64,000 bases of DNA from Trissonchulus latispiculum (lineage: Eukaryota > Nematoda > Enoplea > Enoplida > Ironidae), in the NCBI GenBank assembly GCA_030248195.1, contig JASAND010015492.1:26715-90714 (forward strand). The letters run 5' to 3'. Under the pieces are notes generated by a model. That model saw nothing but the letters and a program-made list of their open reading frames with translations, searched no databases and was not told where the DNA came from. The position numbers were made by a program, and so were the translations under genes. The first letter of the stretch is position 1, and the number at the start of each line of letters is the position of its first letter. Shown here in pieces: positions 20,939 to 32,000 of the stretch.

Positions 20939-22064
20939 AGGAAACTTTTTCAAAAAATGACCATTTTTTGGAAAAATTTAGCTAACTTTCTGGAGCAAAA
21001 AAGTGCTGGGGGGGTGGGGGGTAACAAAAAGTGGGGGAACGGAAAGTCAAAAAATCTGGGAGGGGGTAAAGTTGGTCGAAAATTTTGGGGGCGGGGGTAC
21101 CCCCCCAACCCCACCCTGGTGAAACTGGGTGGGATCAGCCGGTTTGAGCTGGGGTGGGGTCCGAAAAAATCGAATTTGGGGTTAAAAAAATTTTTCGGTC
21201 AAAAATTTAGAAAAAATTCGCGAATTCGCTAAAAAACGCTATTTCCAACTAAAAATCAACAATATTTCATGATTTTTGTTCATTTAGTCGAAAAACTTGT
21301 CCAAAAAATTTCGAATCTTTACTAATTTTGAGGCAAAATTTTCAAAATTGTGAGAGTGGGGTCTGGAAAATTTGGGTGGGTGGGATCTGGGATTTGACCA
21401 TTTGGGGGTGGGGTCTGCCTCCAAAATTTCGAAGGTGGAGTCGGCACTTTTCCATTCGGGGGGAGGGGTCCCCCCCCGCAGGTACGCGTATTCTGGGGAT
21501 GGGTAAACATAGGTGTGGGGGGGGGGGGTGGGGTTGGGGGGGTAACCCCCCCAGCCATTTTTACAAACCCCCCAAAAATTTTTGGGGGCCCCTGGCCCCC
21601 CCCCCCCCAAAGGGGGGGGGGGGGGTAGTCGCGCCGACGGCGCCAAAAATTGGGCAAAAATTGGGCAAAAATTGGGTATTTTAAGGGTAAATTCTGCAAA
21701 ATTTTTCAAAAAAGTCCAAACTTTTGGCATAAAGTGTTATTTTATTGCGATAAATACACGTTTTTAACGGTTTTATGGACGTTCTGGCTCAATATTTACC
21801 TTATTTTAGACTTAGAAACATGTTGGCAATCAAGTTTTCGAGTTTAAACCCCTGTCTAATGTCAAAACTACCTCATAGTTGAATGTTTTTTGGCATTAGC
21901 AATGGCTGAAAATGCGATTTTTGACATAAAAATAGAAAAATTTTTTGGGGGAGGTGTTTGGGGGGGGGTCGTGGGGGGGGGTTTGGGTTGGGGGGTCTAA
22001 AAAGGGGGCCCTCCCCCCCAAATTCCGGGGGAGGGGGGCCCCCCCACACACGAAGCCCATTTCC
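20939..22064. repeat. G/C-tract repeat block, reverse relative to the window start
   Basis: 21280-22060 is the reverse complement of the repeat at 1-900, including aggtgtggggg, gttggcaatcaagttttcgag and ttggcattagcaatggctg. It ends with cacacgaagcccattt at 22045, beyond which an AT-rich array begins. There are no genes. Confidence 0.8.
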
Positions 22065-22310
22065 AGAAATCAATTATAAAAAAATTAATTTTTTCTAATT
22101 GTTTTCTACATTACGAAATTTTTTCTAAATTTTTTCAATTTTTTTCTAAATGATTTCCAAATTAGAAATCAATTAGAAATCAAAATCGATATAATATGTA
22201 ATTGTTTTCTGATTGTTTTTAAATGTTTTCCTGAGTATAAAACAATTTGAAAAGAATTCAAATATTTTTCTAATTGTTTTCTAATTGATATCTAATTAGA
22301 AACAAGTTAC
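22065..22310. repeat. Degenerate inverted array of ttttctaattg
   Basis: This is the same word as at 5.9-7.1 kb, in both orientations and more diverged. It begins directly at the G/C-body terminus, as at the other copies. Confidence 0.8.
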
Positions 22311-22522
22311 CCCTTAAAAGGGGAATAATACCGCCGTAGAGTTTGGAATTTATGTGTTCATCGTTTTGTTTGTTTTCATCATACTGTTCATAGTATGATC
22401 ATAGTGTACGGTGACGTTAGCTTTTGACTAGTTTCTACTCCCGGACATTTGCCGTCTCTGAGACAAAAGAATGGGAGTAGTTTATTGCCATTTGCCATTG
22501 CCAATTGTGAAATTAAAATTCT

Positions 22523-22592
22523 ACTGGAAGAAGGATTCGATCTGTTTCCGGACCAGCGCCAAGCGGACACCCTAGCCACTACACTACTCTGA
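22523..22592 (-). repeat. tRNA-like SINE head or tRNA relic
   Basis: On the minus strand gtgtagtggctaggg resembles an A box and, about 35 bases later, agatcgaatcc resembles a B box (ggttcgaatcc with two changes). These are the internal RNA polymerase III promoter elements. The complete cloverleaf does not fold convincingly, so a SINE head or pseudo-tRNA is more likely than a working tRNA. Confidence 0.5.
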
Positions 22593-22599
22593 CTATAAC

Positions 22600-24420
22600 G
22601 TTTTTGAGTAAACTGCGAGAGAGAAAATTATCATTTATCTATATATGTTTATTTTAAACAATTTATTTTATCTAAATTCTAAAGCAAAACAAACACTAAT
22701 GAAATAAATACAGTGCAAGCTCAAACTCAGTCTTAGCACACGAAAATTGTAACAACAGTTTTAGCTATTTATTGATCTGTCAAACCCTGCCAATCAAGTG
22801 ACAGGCAAATAACGCCCGATTTTCGGTAGTATGAGAAAAGGCAGAGATTGATCGTTTGCAAAACAATTTACAGGGCATTGAAAATGAACTAAATCGACTA
22901 TAATGATGCTCTAAAAATTGCAAAATCTTAGAAAAATTGCTGGGCAAAAAAACCTGCGTAACAGGGACATGTGTTGAAGATAGGACGGAAATCCTCCGCG
23001 CCAAGCAATTTACATGCAAAACATATGAATTCAGATGGGTCAACCCATTACAAGTATACCGCCTCCGGCGGTATAAAAAATTGAAAATATGAAAATTTTT
23101 CCAATTGTTTTCTAATTGTTTTCTAACTCGCAAAATACCATGAATAATTATTTTGTTTCACTGTTTGCTGTCTAATTGAATGTTTTTCCTTGCTGGCCAA
23201 GAACTCGATTCTTATATTTAATTTGTCAGAAGTGCTTAGTATTGGTTTTTGCACTCGGGAAAAGCTTGGATGTTGGGGTGGCTCAGGTTTTGGTTGGATG
23301 GGATCTGCTGGGGGGGGGGGGGGCGTCGTAAAAATTTCGTCAACCATAATGCAGAAATTGCATTTTTAGTTTAAATACGCTATGTATAACTGCTCTTATG
23401 TATATCTAGTTGTTTAAAATGTTGCGAAAATTTGCTTTTACTGGGTAAATGTTTGAAGTTTTTTTGAAATTATTTTGAAGTAAGTTGAAGTAATTTTAGC
23501 ATGTGTAATGAAAAGGCTTTCATTAATGGTCAAAGTTGGTTGAAATTGCTTATCAAGTTAATCATGTGAAGAGATGCGCTGAGGTTTAGTCAATTGAAGA
23601 TTATTATGTTTCATATGTTTCATCATATTTGTCAGAATCGAATGTCCAAGTTCATATTTGTATAGATGTCTGGAAGAAAATATCAGAGTTGCCAGACTGA
23701 AACCAGCAATTAACGTCCCAGTCTTTACCCCAAAGGCTAAATTAATAATAGACGTAGATTCTTTTAATCGTTTAGTATGAAGTATTTAGTACTAAGAATA
23801 GCAGAGCGCACATATGAAACCAATACTAAAATCAAAAGATTTGTTGAGTAGAACGAATTAGCAGGAGATCTAGTTGAAGAGTGGGTACTCTTTTTTGATT
23901 TTGAATTGGTCCGGGATGGGTCCTTTTCACTTATATTGTCACATATTATAGTCGAGAAAGCCGTGTCAAAACGATTTTAGTCCCTATTCACAGGAAAGAA
24001 TTACGCAAATTGGTTTTCAAGCTTGCAGAAATTCTCTAAAGTGCAGTTTTATGGCAAGAAAATGCCACATATTGGAAGATAGTCACGTAGCTAAGCTTAA
24101 AATAATCATATAGGTAGTTATTTAATATAAAATAAGTTTATAATTGGTTAGCTAGTGGTTATATGAATTACTTAGTAGTAATTAGACTCTAATTAGTTAA
24201 TTTTTACAATTTTTATCTAGAAAATGACTTAGACTCATCGGAAAGGCAATTTTCTCCTGATTCCAAAAATGCAATCCCCATCTTTTAACTCCCAAAAATG
24301 AGTAAGTTATTAATGAAAATGTTTTAATAAGATTACTTCTGGTTTCGTAATCTTACCTCTTTAAAAGGTTTACCTCAAAATTTAGTACCCACCCACCTTT
24401 GTGTTAACTTTAGAAACTCC
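22600..24420. other. AT-rich region without recognisable genes
   Basis: A hairpin tataccgcc-tcc-ggcggtata lies at about 23056-23076. A G run of about 14 follows at 23310-23323. Only frames shorter than 120 codons occur, none with a motif. Confidence 0.4.
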
Positions 24421-25205
24421 CTTTTTCATTGTCTGGGAAGCCGTCTGCTTCCCAGACAGCGTAGTAGTGGGAGTACTACTACGTCCATTCATTCTCTCTA
24501 CGTGAGGCTTGTCCTCACTTGAACTTTAGTTTGGGCCAAGAGGCCAGGAGAGAATTGCCTCTCCAAAAGAAAGTTAGTACACACTTTTTGTGTACATAGG
24601 TAGGTTTGGAGGGGGCTTAGCCTCCTCCCTGATAATTTAAAATTAACGAAAAAATTGCTAGGAATAGGTAATAACATACGTAGAATTAGAAACTGCAATC
24701 AGTTGTAGCTAGAAAATTACGTACGAATTTTTATGCACATTTTTAGGCAATTGCTCCCTACTTCCTCGGTCAAGCGAGGACACTGAGTTTCTAGCAATAG
24801 GGAGCAATTGCTGCTAAGGTTGCTGTGTTGGCTTCTCTTGTTTGCGGCCAAAAGTTCACTCAAAATTTCAAAGTAGGGGCCCAGGACAAGAGAAGCCAAA
24901 GAAAATTATAAAATTTGAAATGGACGTATAAGTTGTGCCCAAAGATGGCACTTAAAATATTTTTCCCATAATCGGCCGGGATTGGCCTGATTTTTGAGCC
25001 CCATCTCAGTTGAATCCATGAAAGTTGAAAATTAAGTCCGAAACTTCCCCCTTTGGTTGCATTTACATATTAACCAAAATTTTATAAAATTCTAGAAAGC
25101 TTCGGACCCAGAAATTAATCAGAAAAGTGGTCAGTTGGGGGCAATATTTCGCCATCATCGTTCATCTTCACCCCAACTGACCACCAGGCCCAAAAAGAGC
25201 CTGGA
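24420..25205 (+). other. Cluster of perfect short inverted repeats (RNA hairpins)
   Basis: In about 800 bases there are consecutive perfect stems. They include gtctgggaagc/gcttcccagac (about 24435), gtagtag/ctactac (24461), ggagag/ctctcc (24549), gtacacac/gtgtgtac-like (24570), ttgctccct/agggagcaa (24750-24807) and ggcttctcttgt/acaagagaagcc (24830-24898). A 14-bp stem, gtggtcagttgggg with its complement, lies at 25127-25140 and 25171-25184. No protein is encoded, and the role is unknown. Confidence 0.6.
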
Positions 25206-25224
25206 TCTTCATGTGGAAAAGATA

Positions 25225-25264
25225 GGAAGCTTCTAGAAGTTTCTAGAAACTTCTAGAAGCTTCT
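25225..25264. promoter_or_regulatory. Heat-shock element array, eight contiguous perfect pentamers
   Basis: The 40 bases read as alternating nGAAn and nTTCn units with no break (gGAAg cTTCt aGAAg tTTCt and so on), which is the binding array for trimeric heat-shock factor. A shorter site, ttctagaaagcttc, lies at 25090-25103. Downstream are an inverted CCAAT (attgg, 25352) and tataaat (25460), consistent with a plus-strand promoter. Its target is not proven. The next plus-strand coding frame is the retrotransposon at 28.9 kb. Confidence 0.75.
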
Positions 25265-25269
25265 ACCTA

Positions 25270-28200
25270 AAATCAAAGAGAAGTCCCCGTCTCCGAGCTG
25301 TCACTGAGCTGTCAGAGAGCTGTCAGCTCAGTGGCGAATTCTAAAATTCTCATTGGTGTTCGCTGAGGGCCGACCGAGAGCGGTCGGCCAAATTTTCTTC
25401 TCCGAGTGCACGTCCTTATAGTGGGCTGTGGTTTGCAGCACCTAGGACTGTGCACTCACTATAAATTTTTAGGAAAAATCTAGGGACTTTTCTGGCCTTC
25501 GGGCCAGAAAAGGATGTGAGTTTATACCCGCGAACACCTACAATCTGAGGAGCCTTTGGGTCTTCTATACCCGGCTCAAAATTCACTGGCTAGGATCAAA
25601 AATATTAGGAATTTTGCATTGTCGGCCTTCGGGCCTATTTTTTATATATTATGTGATTTTTGGCCTTAGGGCCCTTTTTCTTTTCATGCGACCAATGGGC
25701 CAATTTTTTCTCAATATTCCAAGCCACGGCCCTAGAGGCCAGTTTTTGCATTGTGAAGAGGGCCCTCGTGGCCATAGGGCTTTGGTAGTTTACGGGATTT
25801 GAGTGGGGACCTCACGTTCTGAGTCTGAGATAGAGGGTCCCTTAATTACGACCCTAATTTTTATTAAGTTAATTATAGGGATCTTTTCACCCCACAGCCT
25901 GCAACTAGGTGTTGCCGGCCATATAACTGCCATAAGGTGTAACGAAGGCGCTAATGATCTGAAAATCACTGTTAGTATCATTGTCTTTATTTTCAGCGTT
26001 AGGTCGGCTTCAAAATTATCAGGTTTCTAAAATATAGGTTATTTTTGAACTGAATCTAAAACCTTGAGTCTTTACATTACTTTGTTGATTAATAATTCTG
26101 AGTTTCGGGGAGGAATGGCCGGCTTCCTCTGATCAGTAAATTAAAATATGTTTTCTGCAATCTTGTTTAATAATAATTGCTTAGCAATTATTATTCACTC
26201 AGGCTTTCACAAATTTCCATCAAGCTTTGTTTTAAATGAGGAAAACGTGAGGTTTTCCTAAAATTCGAGTTTCCCAAATCTCAAAGTTTACAAAAGTTAA
26301 ACAGCAACATTAGTGAGAAAATTACGAAATGTGCATAAACCGGTAGTTTAAGGTAGTACCTAGAATTAGATTAGAAATAAGAAAACCTGTAGTTAGGATT
26401 GTTTCATATAGTTCATAATTGTAATCATGTTTAATAATTATGTTTGTTTTAAGGAGTTAGAATGTATTAGCTAAGACAGAATGCGTGAAAAGGTGTGTGT
26501 GAATGCTTGTTTTGTGTGTATTCGTATGTGTGAGGCAGCTCACATAAACCCCTTCGGTTGATGAAGGTTGTGAGAATTGCCACAGTGAGAATGAGGAACC
26601 AAAGTGGTGTATGCGATTTGTGTGAAAGTATAAGAATGAGTGTGTGAATGCGGCAACTCTTGTAAACTCCTTTTGTGTGATAAAGGTCTTGAGGTTTGCC
26701 TAGAGTGACTGATATTAAGGTATTAGGCAGGATAAGGGTGGATCTGATTAGCAGTCACCCAAATATTAACAATACAGTACGTAAGTGTGAATGTTGTGTG
26801 AATGTCGTATAAGTGTGCCAGCAGTGGCACAGGGAGAGTGTTGTATAAATGTTGTATAAGTGTGCCAGCAGTGGCACAGTGTGAGTGTTGTGTAAATGCT
26901 ACGTGAGCGTGTCAGCAGTGGCACGGTATGAATGTTACGTAAAAGTATATATGTAACTGATGAATGTGCGTCTTTAGCTAAGTTTGTAATAAATAAATGG
27001 TTGTATGTTGAATGAAGCAATCGGACATAAACGAGTATATGTGTTTGTGTGTGTATATGTGTTTTCTGTTCCAGTACCCGTGGTGTTACGGGCATTACAA
27101 AATAACTACCTAAGAATCAGATAATAAACGGGAAATTGCATAATTGGAAGTTAGATTTAGTTAGTGGTGTGTGAAAGTCCAATCGGATAGAATGTACGTT
27201 GGAATGTGGTCATAAACTGCACAATTGAAGTATGAGTGAAAATATGCAAATGAGGTAGTGAATCTAGGCCTAGGGTCAAGGGGACCCCGGATTAGGTCAT
27301 AACCATCAGATAATGCTCAGGAAGTCCTCGATTCGTCCGCATAGGCAGCTTTACGTAATAGGGCGGACGAATCGCAACAAAAGGACGCTGTGTTTAATTC
27401 GAATTACACAATGCTGACATCATTTTGACTGAAATTCAAATCTCCTGCATTCTTTATTAAATTTACCTAGGTCTACGTAAGAAGTCAGTTTTAGGTAAAA
27501 ATACTGTATTGATTACTTTAATTATCATGATTTCCGCCTAAAATCTGCGGTTACTGCTGTTCCTGTTTGGAATGAGCAATATTGTGATCTTTATGCTTGC
27601 CAGTGCTATGTTTCTTAACATCGTTCAATGGGACGGAATTGCGTTTGACATTTTAGTATCCGTCGGGTTTAGGCCACAAAAATGGACTATAAACCAATAA
27701 AAATAGAAATAAATCAATTATTGCACGCATGGCGTTTGACAGATGGTTTAAAGCATAAAGGATGAGCAAGCACTTTGAACAGCAATACTCAGAAAGCAAT
27801 AGTAACCTAGAAATAAGATATACGATTATTAGTTACGTACGATTAATAATTTTTTTTCGGCCACCTCACCCCAGTTGGTATTCCGGTTAGGGGTAGTGTC
27901 AGCTTGTTTTCAAAGTTTCGTGGGGTGTGGGGAGCTGACACTGAATAACTGCAATCGCAATTATCCGAGGTGTTCTCCAAGGCTGTCGAAGCGTTCATTA
28001 CTTCAACCGTAATGAAGGCCCCGTGGCAGCGCTCACCAAGCAGGCGGCCGCCCCTTGCACATGCTCGGTAAATTGCCGGAAGGGGGGGGGAAATTCAAGG
28101 TCTCCCCTGAATTGCTATCTGCGGCTCCTGCTGGCGCCGGCACGAACGACTGTCTGAGTAGATCTATCGTTCGATTAAGGATCCTAAGGATCCCAACTTT

Positions 28201-28300
28201 CGTGTTTGTGGTCGATGTGTACAGAGGGTACATCAACCTTCCCCTCCGATCGACCTGTGCATGGCGTTAAAGAATTGATGTTATTCACCGGCAATCAGAT
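25270..28300 (+). other. Hairpin-rich noncoding region upstream of the intact retrotransposon
   Basis: Perfect stems continue: ggccgaccg/cggtcggcc (25368), ttttctggcc/ggccagaaaa (25489), aataataattgc/gcaattattatt (26170), gattcgtccgc/gcggacgaatc (27329-27372) and agtgtcagct/agctgacact (27895-27945). A tgtgtgaatg-rich stretch at 26460-27000 contains three copies, about 50 bp apart, of gtgccagcagtggcac or a near variant (26816-26930). There are no convincing exons. Confidence 0.5.
25460..25466 (+). promoter_or_regulatory. Candidate TATA box
   Basis: Tataaat lies about 200 bp downstream of the heat-shock array and about 105 bp from an inverted CCAAT box. Placement is plausible for a start near 25490, but there is no expression evidence. 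Confidence 0.4.
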
Positions 28301-28318
28301 TACTTTCTAGTAAAGTAA

Positions 28319-28573
28319 AGCAACTTAGCTGATCCACTTTCAATTGCACAGGTAACTTTGTCTGCGCCTGATTGTGAAGGTGATCGTCCATGTGTTATAA
28401 ATAACTTAGCTTTGGAACATGGCTCTTTTCAGCTTTGCAAGAAGGAACAGTCTGTTGGAAATTATGATGCCACATTTGTAACTACAGCGGTACAAGCAGA
28501 TCACATAGAAAAGGAAGCCGGCGGTAGTAGTTGTAGTAGGTTGATTAGGAGAAGAGTGAGATCCAACGGTTAA
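28319..28573 (+). CDS. Unrecognised short open frame upstream of the retrotransposon
   Basis: This is about 84 codons between stops, cysteine-containing and ending in an Arg-rich tail (RLIRRRVRSNG). It has no ATG near its beginning and is preceded by an acceptor-like gatccactttcaattgcacag. It could be an exon, a relic of a first open frame of the retrotransposon, or chance. I do not recognise it. Confidence 0.15.
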   Translation, partial: SNLADPLSIAQVTLSAPDCEGDRPCVINNLALEHGSFQLCKKEQSVGNYDATFVTTAVQADHIEKEAGGSSCSRLIRRRVRSNG

Positions 28574-28930
28574 GTTTTGATCCACCTCTTATATGGTGAA
28601 AATTTCTCTATCAACTTTGAGTTGGGATGCCTAGGAAAAGAAAAGCTAGTAAGATTTCTGCAAATAAGGTTAGCATAGAAATAAATTCAGTGATTGAATA
28701 GATTTTGTACTGACAGTTCTTTTCCATTTTGGCTATTTAGTGACAGTAATGAATTTGTTAGGTTCCTCTTTTGTAAATAAGGATTAAATGTCGGTGGGGA
28801 ACAGCACCGCGCGAACTGAATTTGATTAATAAACCATATTAAGAAAGCTGATTGATAGGTCAATAGCTAAGGGGTACGCTAAAGTCGATTAAGCGATGTT
28901 TTGCTTTAAGATTACACTCTTGCAAGATAA

Positions 28931-29074
28931 ATGTCTGAGCCAGTCCGTGAAGTGGCCGGGGTAACCTTTGAAGGATATGCCCTTCCTAAGGTTGCGAGGC
29001 TTCGACGTCTATCACTTGTTAAATTACTTGAGTTACTTGTGAGAAGAGCTGACCCTAAATTTCGTTCTTTGTAG
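28931..29074 (+). CDS. Short ATG frame directly in frame with the retrotransposon protein, ended by TAG
   Basis: The frame starts with ATG at 28931 (MSEPVREVAGVTFEGYALPK) right after an in-frame TAA and runs 47 codons to a TAG at 29072-29074. The next codon, 29075, continues in the same frame into the 1294-codon polyprotein. It may be the true N terminus separated by a mutated or read-through stop, or an upstream open frame. The basic, leucine-rich sequence has no known domain. Confidence 0.4.
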   Translation: MSEPVREVAGVTFEGYALPKVARLRRLSLVKLLELLVRRADPKFRSL

Positions 29075-32000
29075 GTGCCAGTACAACAAGATCCCCGCAG
29101 ACGTCGTACTAATGACAGTGGACTGAATGATCGGTCAATTGGATCCCATCTGTTTGGGCCCGCAGCAATCACAGTGGGTTCAAGGATTACAAATTCCAGT
29201 GGTGGCACTGGACGTGGGATGGATGTTGAGAACTTTCGGGTTGTTCAGTGGAATATTCGTGGACTGTGTGGAAAGTTGGGGGACCTGAAAGAGTTTCTGA
29301 GGGTAGAAAAACCGCATGTAGTTCTTCTTCAAGAAACATGGTTGGGATCAGGTGCGTCTCCGTCATTTGAGGGATATGTTCAGTTCAGACAAGATAGGGA
29401 TGGCAGGCGAAGAGGTAGAGGAATTTTGACTTTGGTACAGCTGGGGATTACCTGCGGATTTGTTTTGGTGCCGTGGACTGGTGCTGCACAGCCCGGGGAT
29501 GTGCAGTGTCAGTTTGTGGAGTTGAGTTTTGGTGGAACTGAATATACCATTGGAAACATATATTGTCCTCCCGGGTCTCCTGCTGTTTTCCCAGATATAA
29601 GTGGAGTCCGGGGCCGTAATTTCATTCTGGGTGGCGATTTCAATGCGCACCATCCCTCTTGGAGGAAGGTAACTCCCAACCAGTCAGGCCAGGGACTGTT
29701 GGATTGGATTGGAGAGTGCCAGCTCCCGTTGGTGATTTTGCAACAAAGCTTTGAGATGCAGACCATGGTTCGTGGATCTACCCCTGATTTGCTACTGATT
29801 TCAGAGGATATGATGGAAGGTGTTACTGTGGATATTCGTGAACCAGCAGGCAGTGATCACTGTCCAGTCTTAGCTACATGGAATAGAAGAAAACATTATC
29901 CAAAAAGGAGATTGAATTGGATTTACAAGAAAGCATCGTGGACGCTGTTTCGCAATCTGACAGAGGTGGAAGTTGAGAAGTTGCCTCCTGTTACGAATGT
30001 GGAAGTATCAGCAAAATCCTTTGCTAATCTTGTACTGGAGATAGCCAGGAGATCAATTCCAAGAGGTAACAAGCGATCTGGTGGCCGGGGACAGCTGTCT
30101 GCGTTGTGCAAACGGCTAGTTGCTAAACGTAGACGTGCATTCCGCATATATAGAAGATTTCCCACCGCCACAAATCTTCGCGCTTTACGGTCAATGTCCA
30201 ATTTGGTGCAGGCTACGATGAAGCAAGAAAGGCGACAGCAGTGGAGAAGTTATCTGCAATCTTTGAGCATAAAGTCTGGCGGTGTGTCTCCTTGGGGATT
30301 AATACGACGAATGTCAGGTAAACAAAGTGGAAATCGGGATTTTCCTTTGAAACGACCAGATGGTACTACGGTTTTCTCACCCTGTGGCAGAGCCAATGCG
30401 TTGCTGCAGCACTTCAGTAGCGTCGGAGAAATTGATAACGCGGAGTATAGAAAGTTGATGATGCATATGAAAGACCACTTTACCAGAGATGTTGGCGAAG
30501 GTTGCCTCGGCGCCAGAATAACGATGGAGGAGTTGGAGGATGGAATAAGGTGTCTGGCAAAGAAAAAGAGGCCAGGAAAAGATGGGATCAGTAATGAGAT
30601 GTTGAAGCATCTGGGTAAGGAAGCGAAAACTTACTTACTCGACTTATTCAACATGAGTTGGGAATTTGGAGTTGTTCCTAGTACCTGGCTGCATGGACTG
30701 ATCGTGGCATTATTAAAGCCGGGCAAAGTGTCATCAAGTGTAGAAAGTTATCGTCCTATTTGCTTGCTGAGTTGTGTAGGCAAACTGTTGGAACGCATAA
30801 TAAATAAGCGTTTGATGTGGTGGTTGGAGCACAGGGGGTTGATAAGTACCGAACAGCATGGCTTTCGTAAGATGCATTCTACTCAGACGCAGTTGCTGAA
30901 GTTGTTGACTGATGCTCAAGTAGGTTTCCATCGGAAATTGTGCACGTCCGCTGTGTTTCTGGACCTAAAACAGGCTTACGATCGGGTTCCTAGGGTGTTG
31001 GTGTTACGCAAAATGGTTCAAGCGGGTGTGAGCGGAAGGATGATTCGGTGGATGCATGCCTTTTTGGAAAAAAGAACAATACAAGTGGAGTGTCAAGGGT
31101 GTGTTTCAAGAACTAAGGTGATAAACAGTGGTGTTCCTCAGGGTGCTGTGCTAAGTCCTGCTCTATTTCTTATTCTGATTAATGACCTCCCGGCCACAGT
31201 AAGAGAGCTACTTTCCTTAGATGACTCTGGACGTGTGGACGATGTTGATAAGATTGGTGTGGGGATGTTTGCTGATGACATTGCTTTCTGGGTTAGAGCT
31301 ACGTCTGTGAATGATGGAGCAGCATGCTTGCAGATGATGTTGGACGCAATGGCCGATTGGTGCGAGACGAACAAGATGGTCATAAGCGTCCCAAAATGCG
31401 TCGCTACGTTGTTCTCTTTGCGTCATCGTGATGATTTAAAGGACTTGCGACTGGAGGTGAGGGGTCTACCCATAGCAACGTCGGCATGTGTTAGGTATTT
31501 GGGACTGTGGCTTGACCGTCGTTTGACTTGGAAAGACCATGTGGAGAGAATTGCTGCTAATGGACGAAGCCGCGTAGCACTTCTTAAACGACTGGGAAAT
31601 GGGAGATGGGGATGTGATCGAGACACTCTTAAGCAAAGTTATTTGACATTCGTTAGACCCGTCATAGAGTATTCGCAGAGTCTTTGGGCCACAGCTTCTC
31701 CAAGTGTGATGCAATTGGTGGATAAGGTTCAGAAAGAAGCTTTGCGCGTCATCACTGGTGGGATGAGATCCACACCTATCAGTGTAATGGAAATCGATAC
31801 CAGGATTCCGCCACTGTCTGCGCGTCAGCGGATATCCTTAGTTAAAGGCTATTGGCAGGCGGAAACTTCCTCCATGAAACAAGAGCTGAGAGGGATTTAT
31901 TCCCGTAACTGTCGCTGGAGATTGAAGCGCCAGAGTTTGCCAAAAGTTGCCCGATCTTGTGCTAGAAACTACAGCAGCTGCGCTCCCATCCTTTTATCCG

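Noticed and set aside
19060..20950. Lys/Trp/Leu-rich plus-strand and Phe/Pro-rich minus-strand frames
   Set aside because: They are direct translations of the tctggaaaaa array and its complement, present identically in both duplicated copies.
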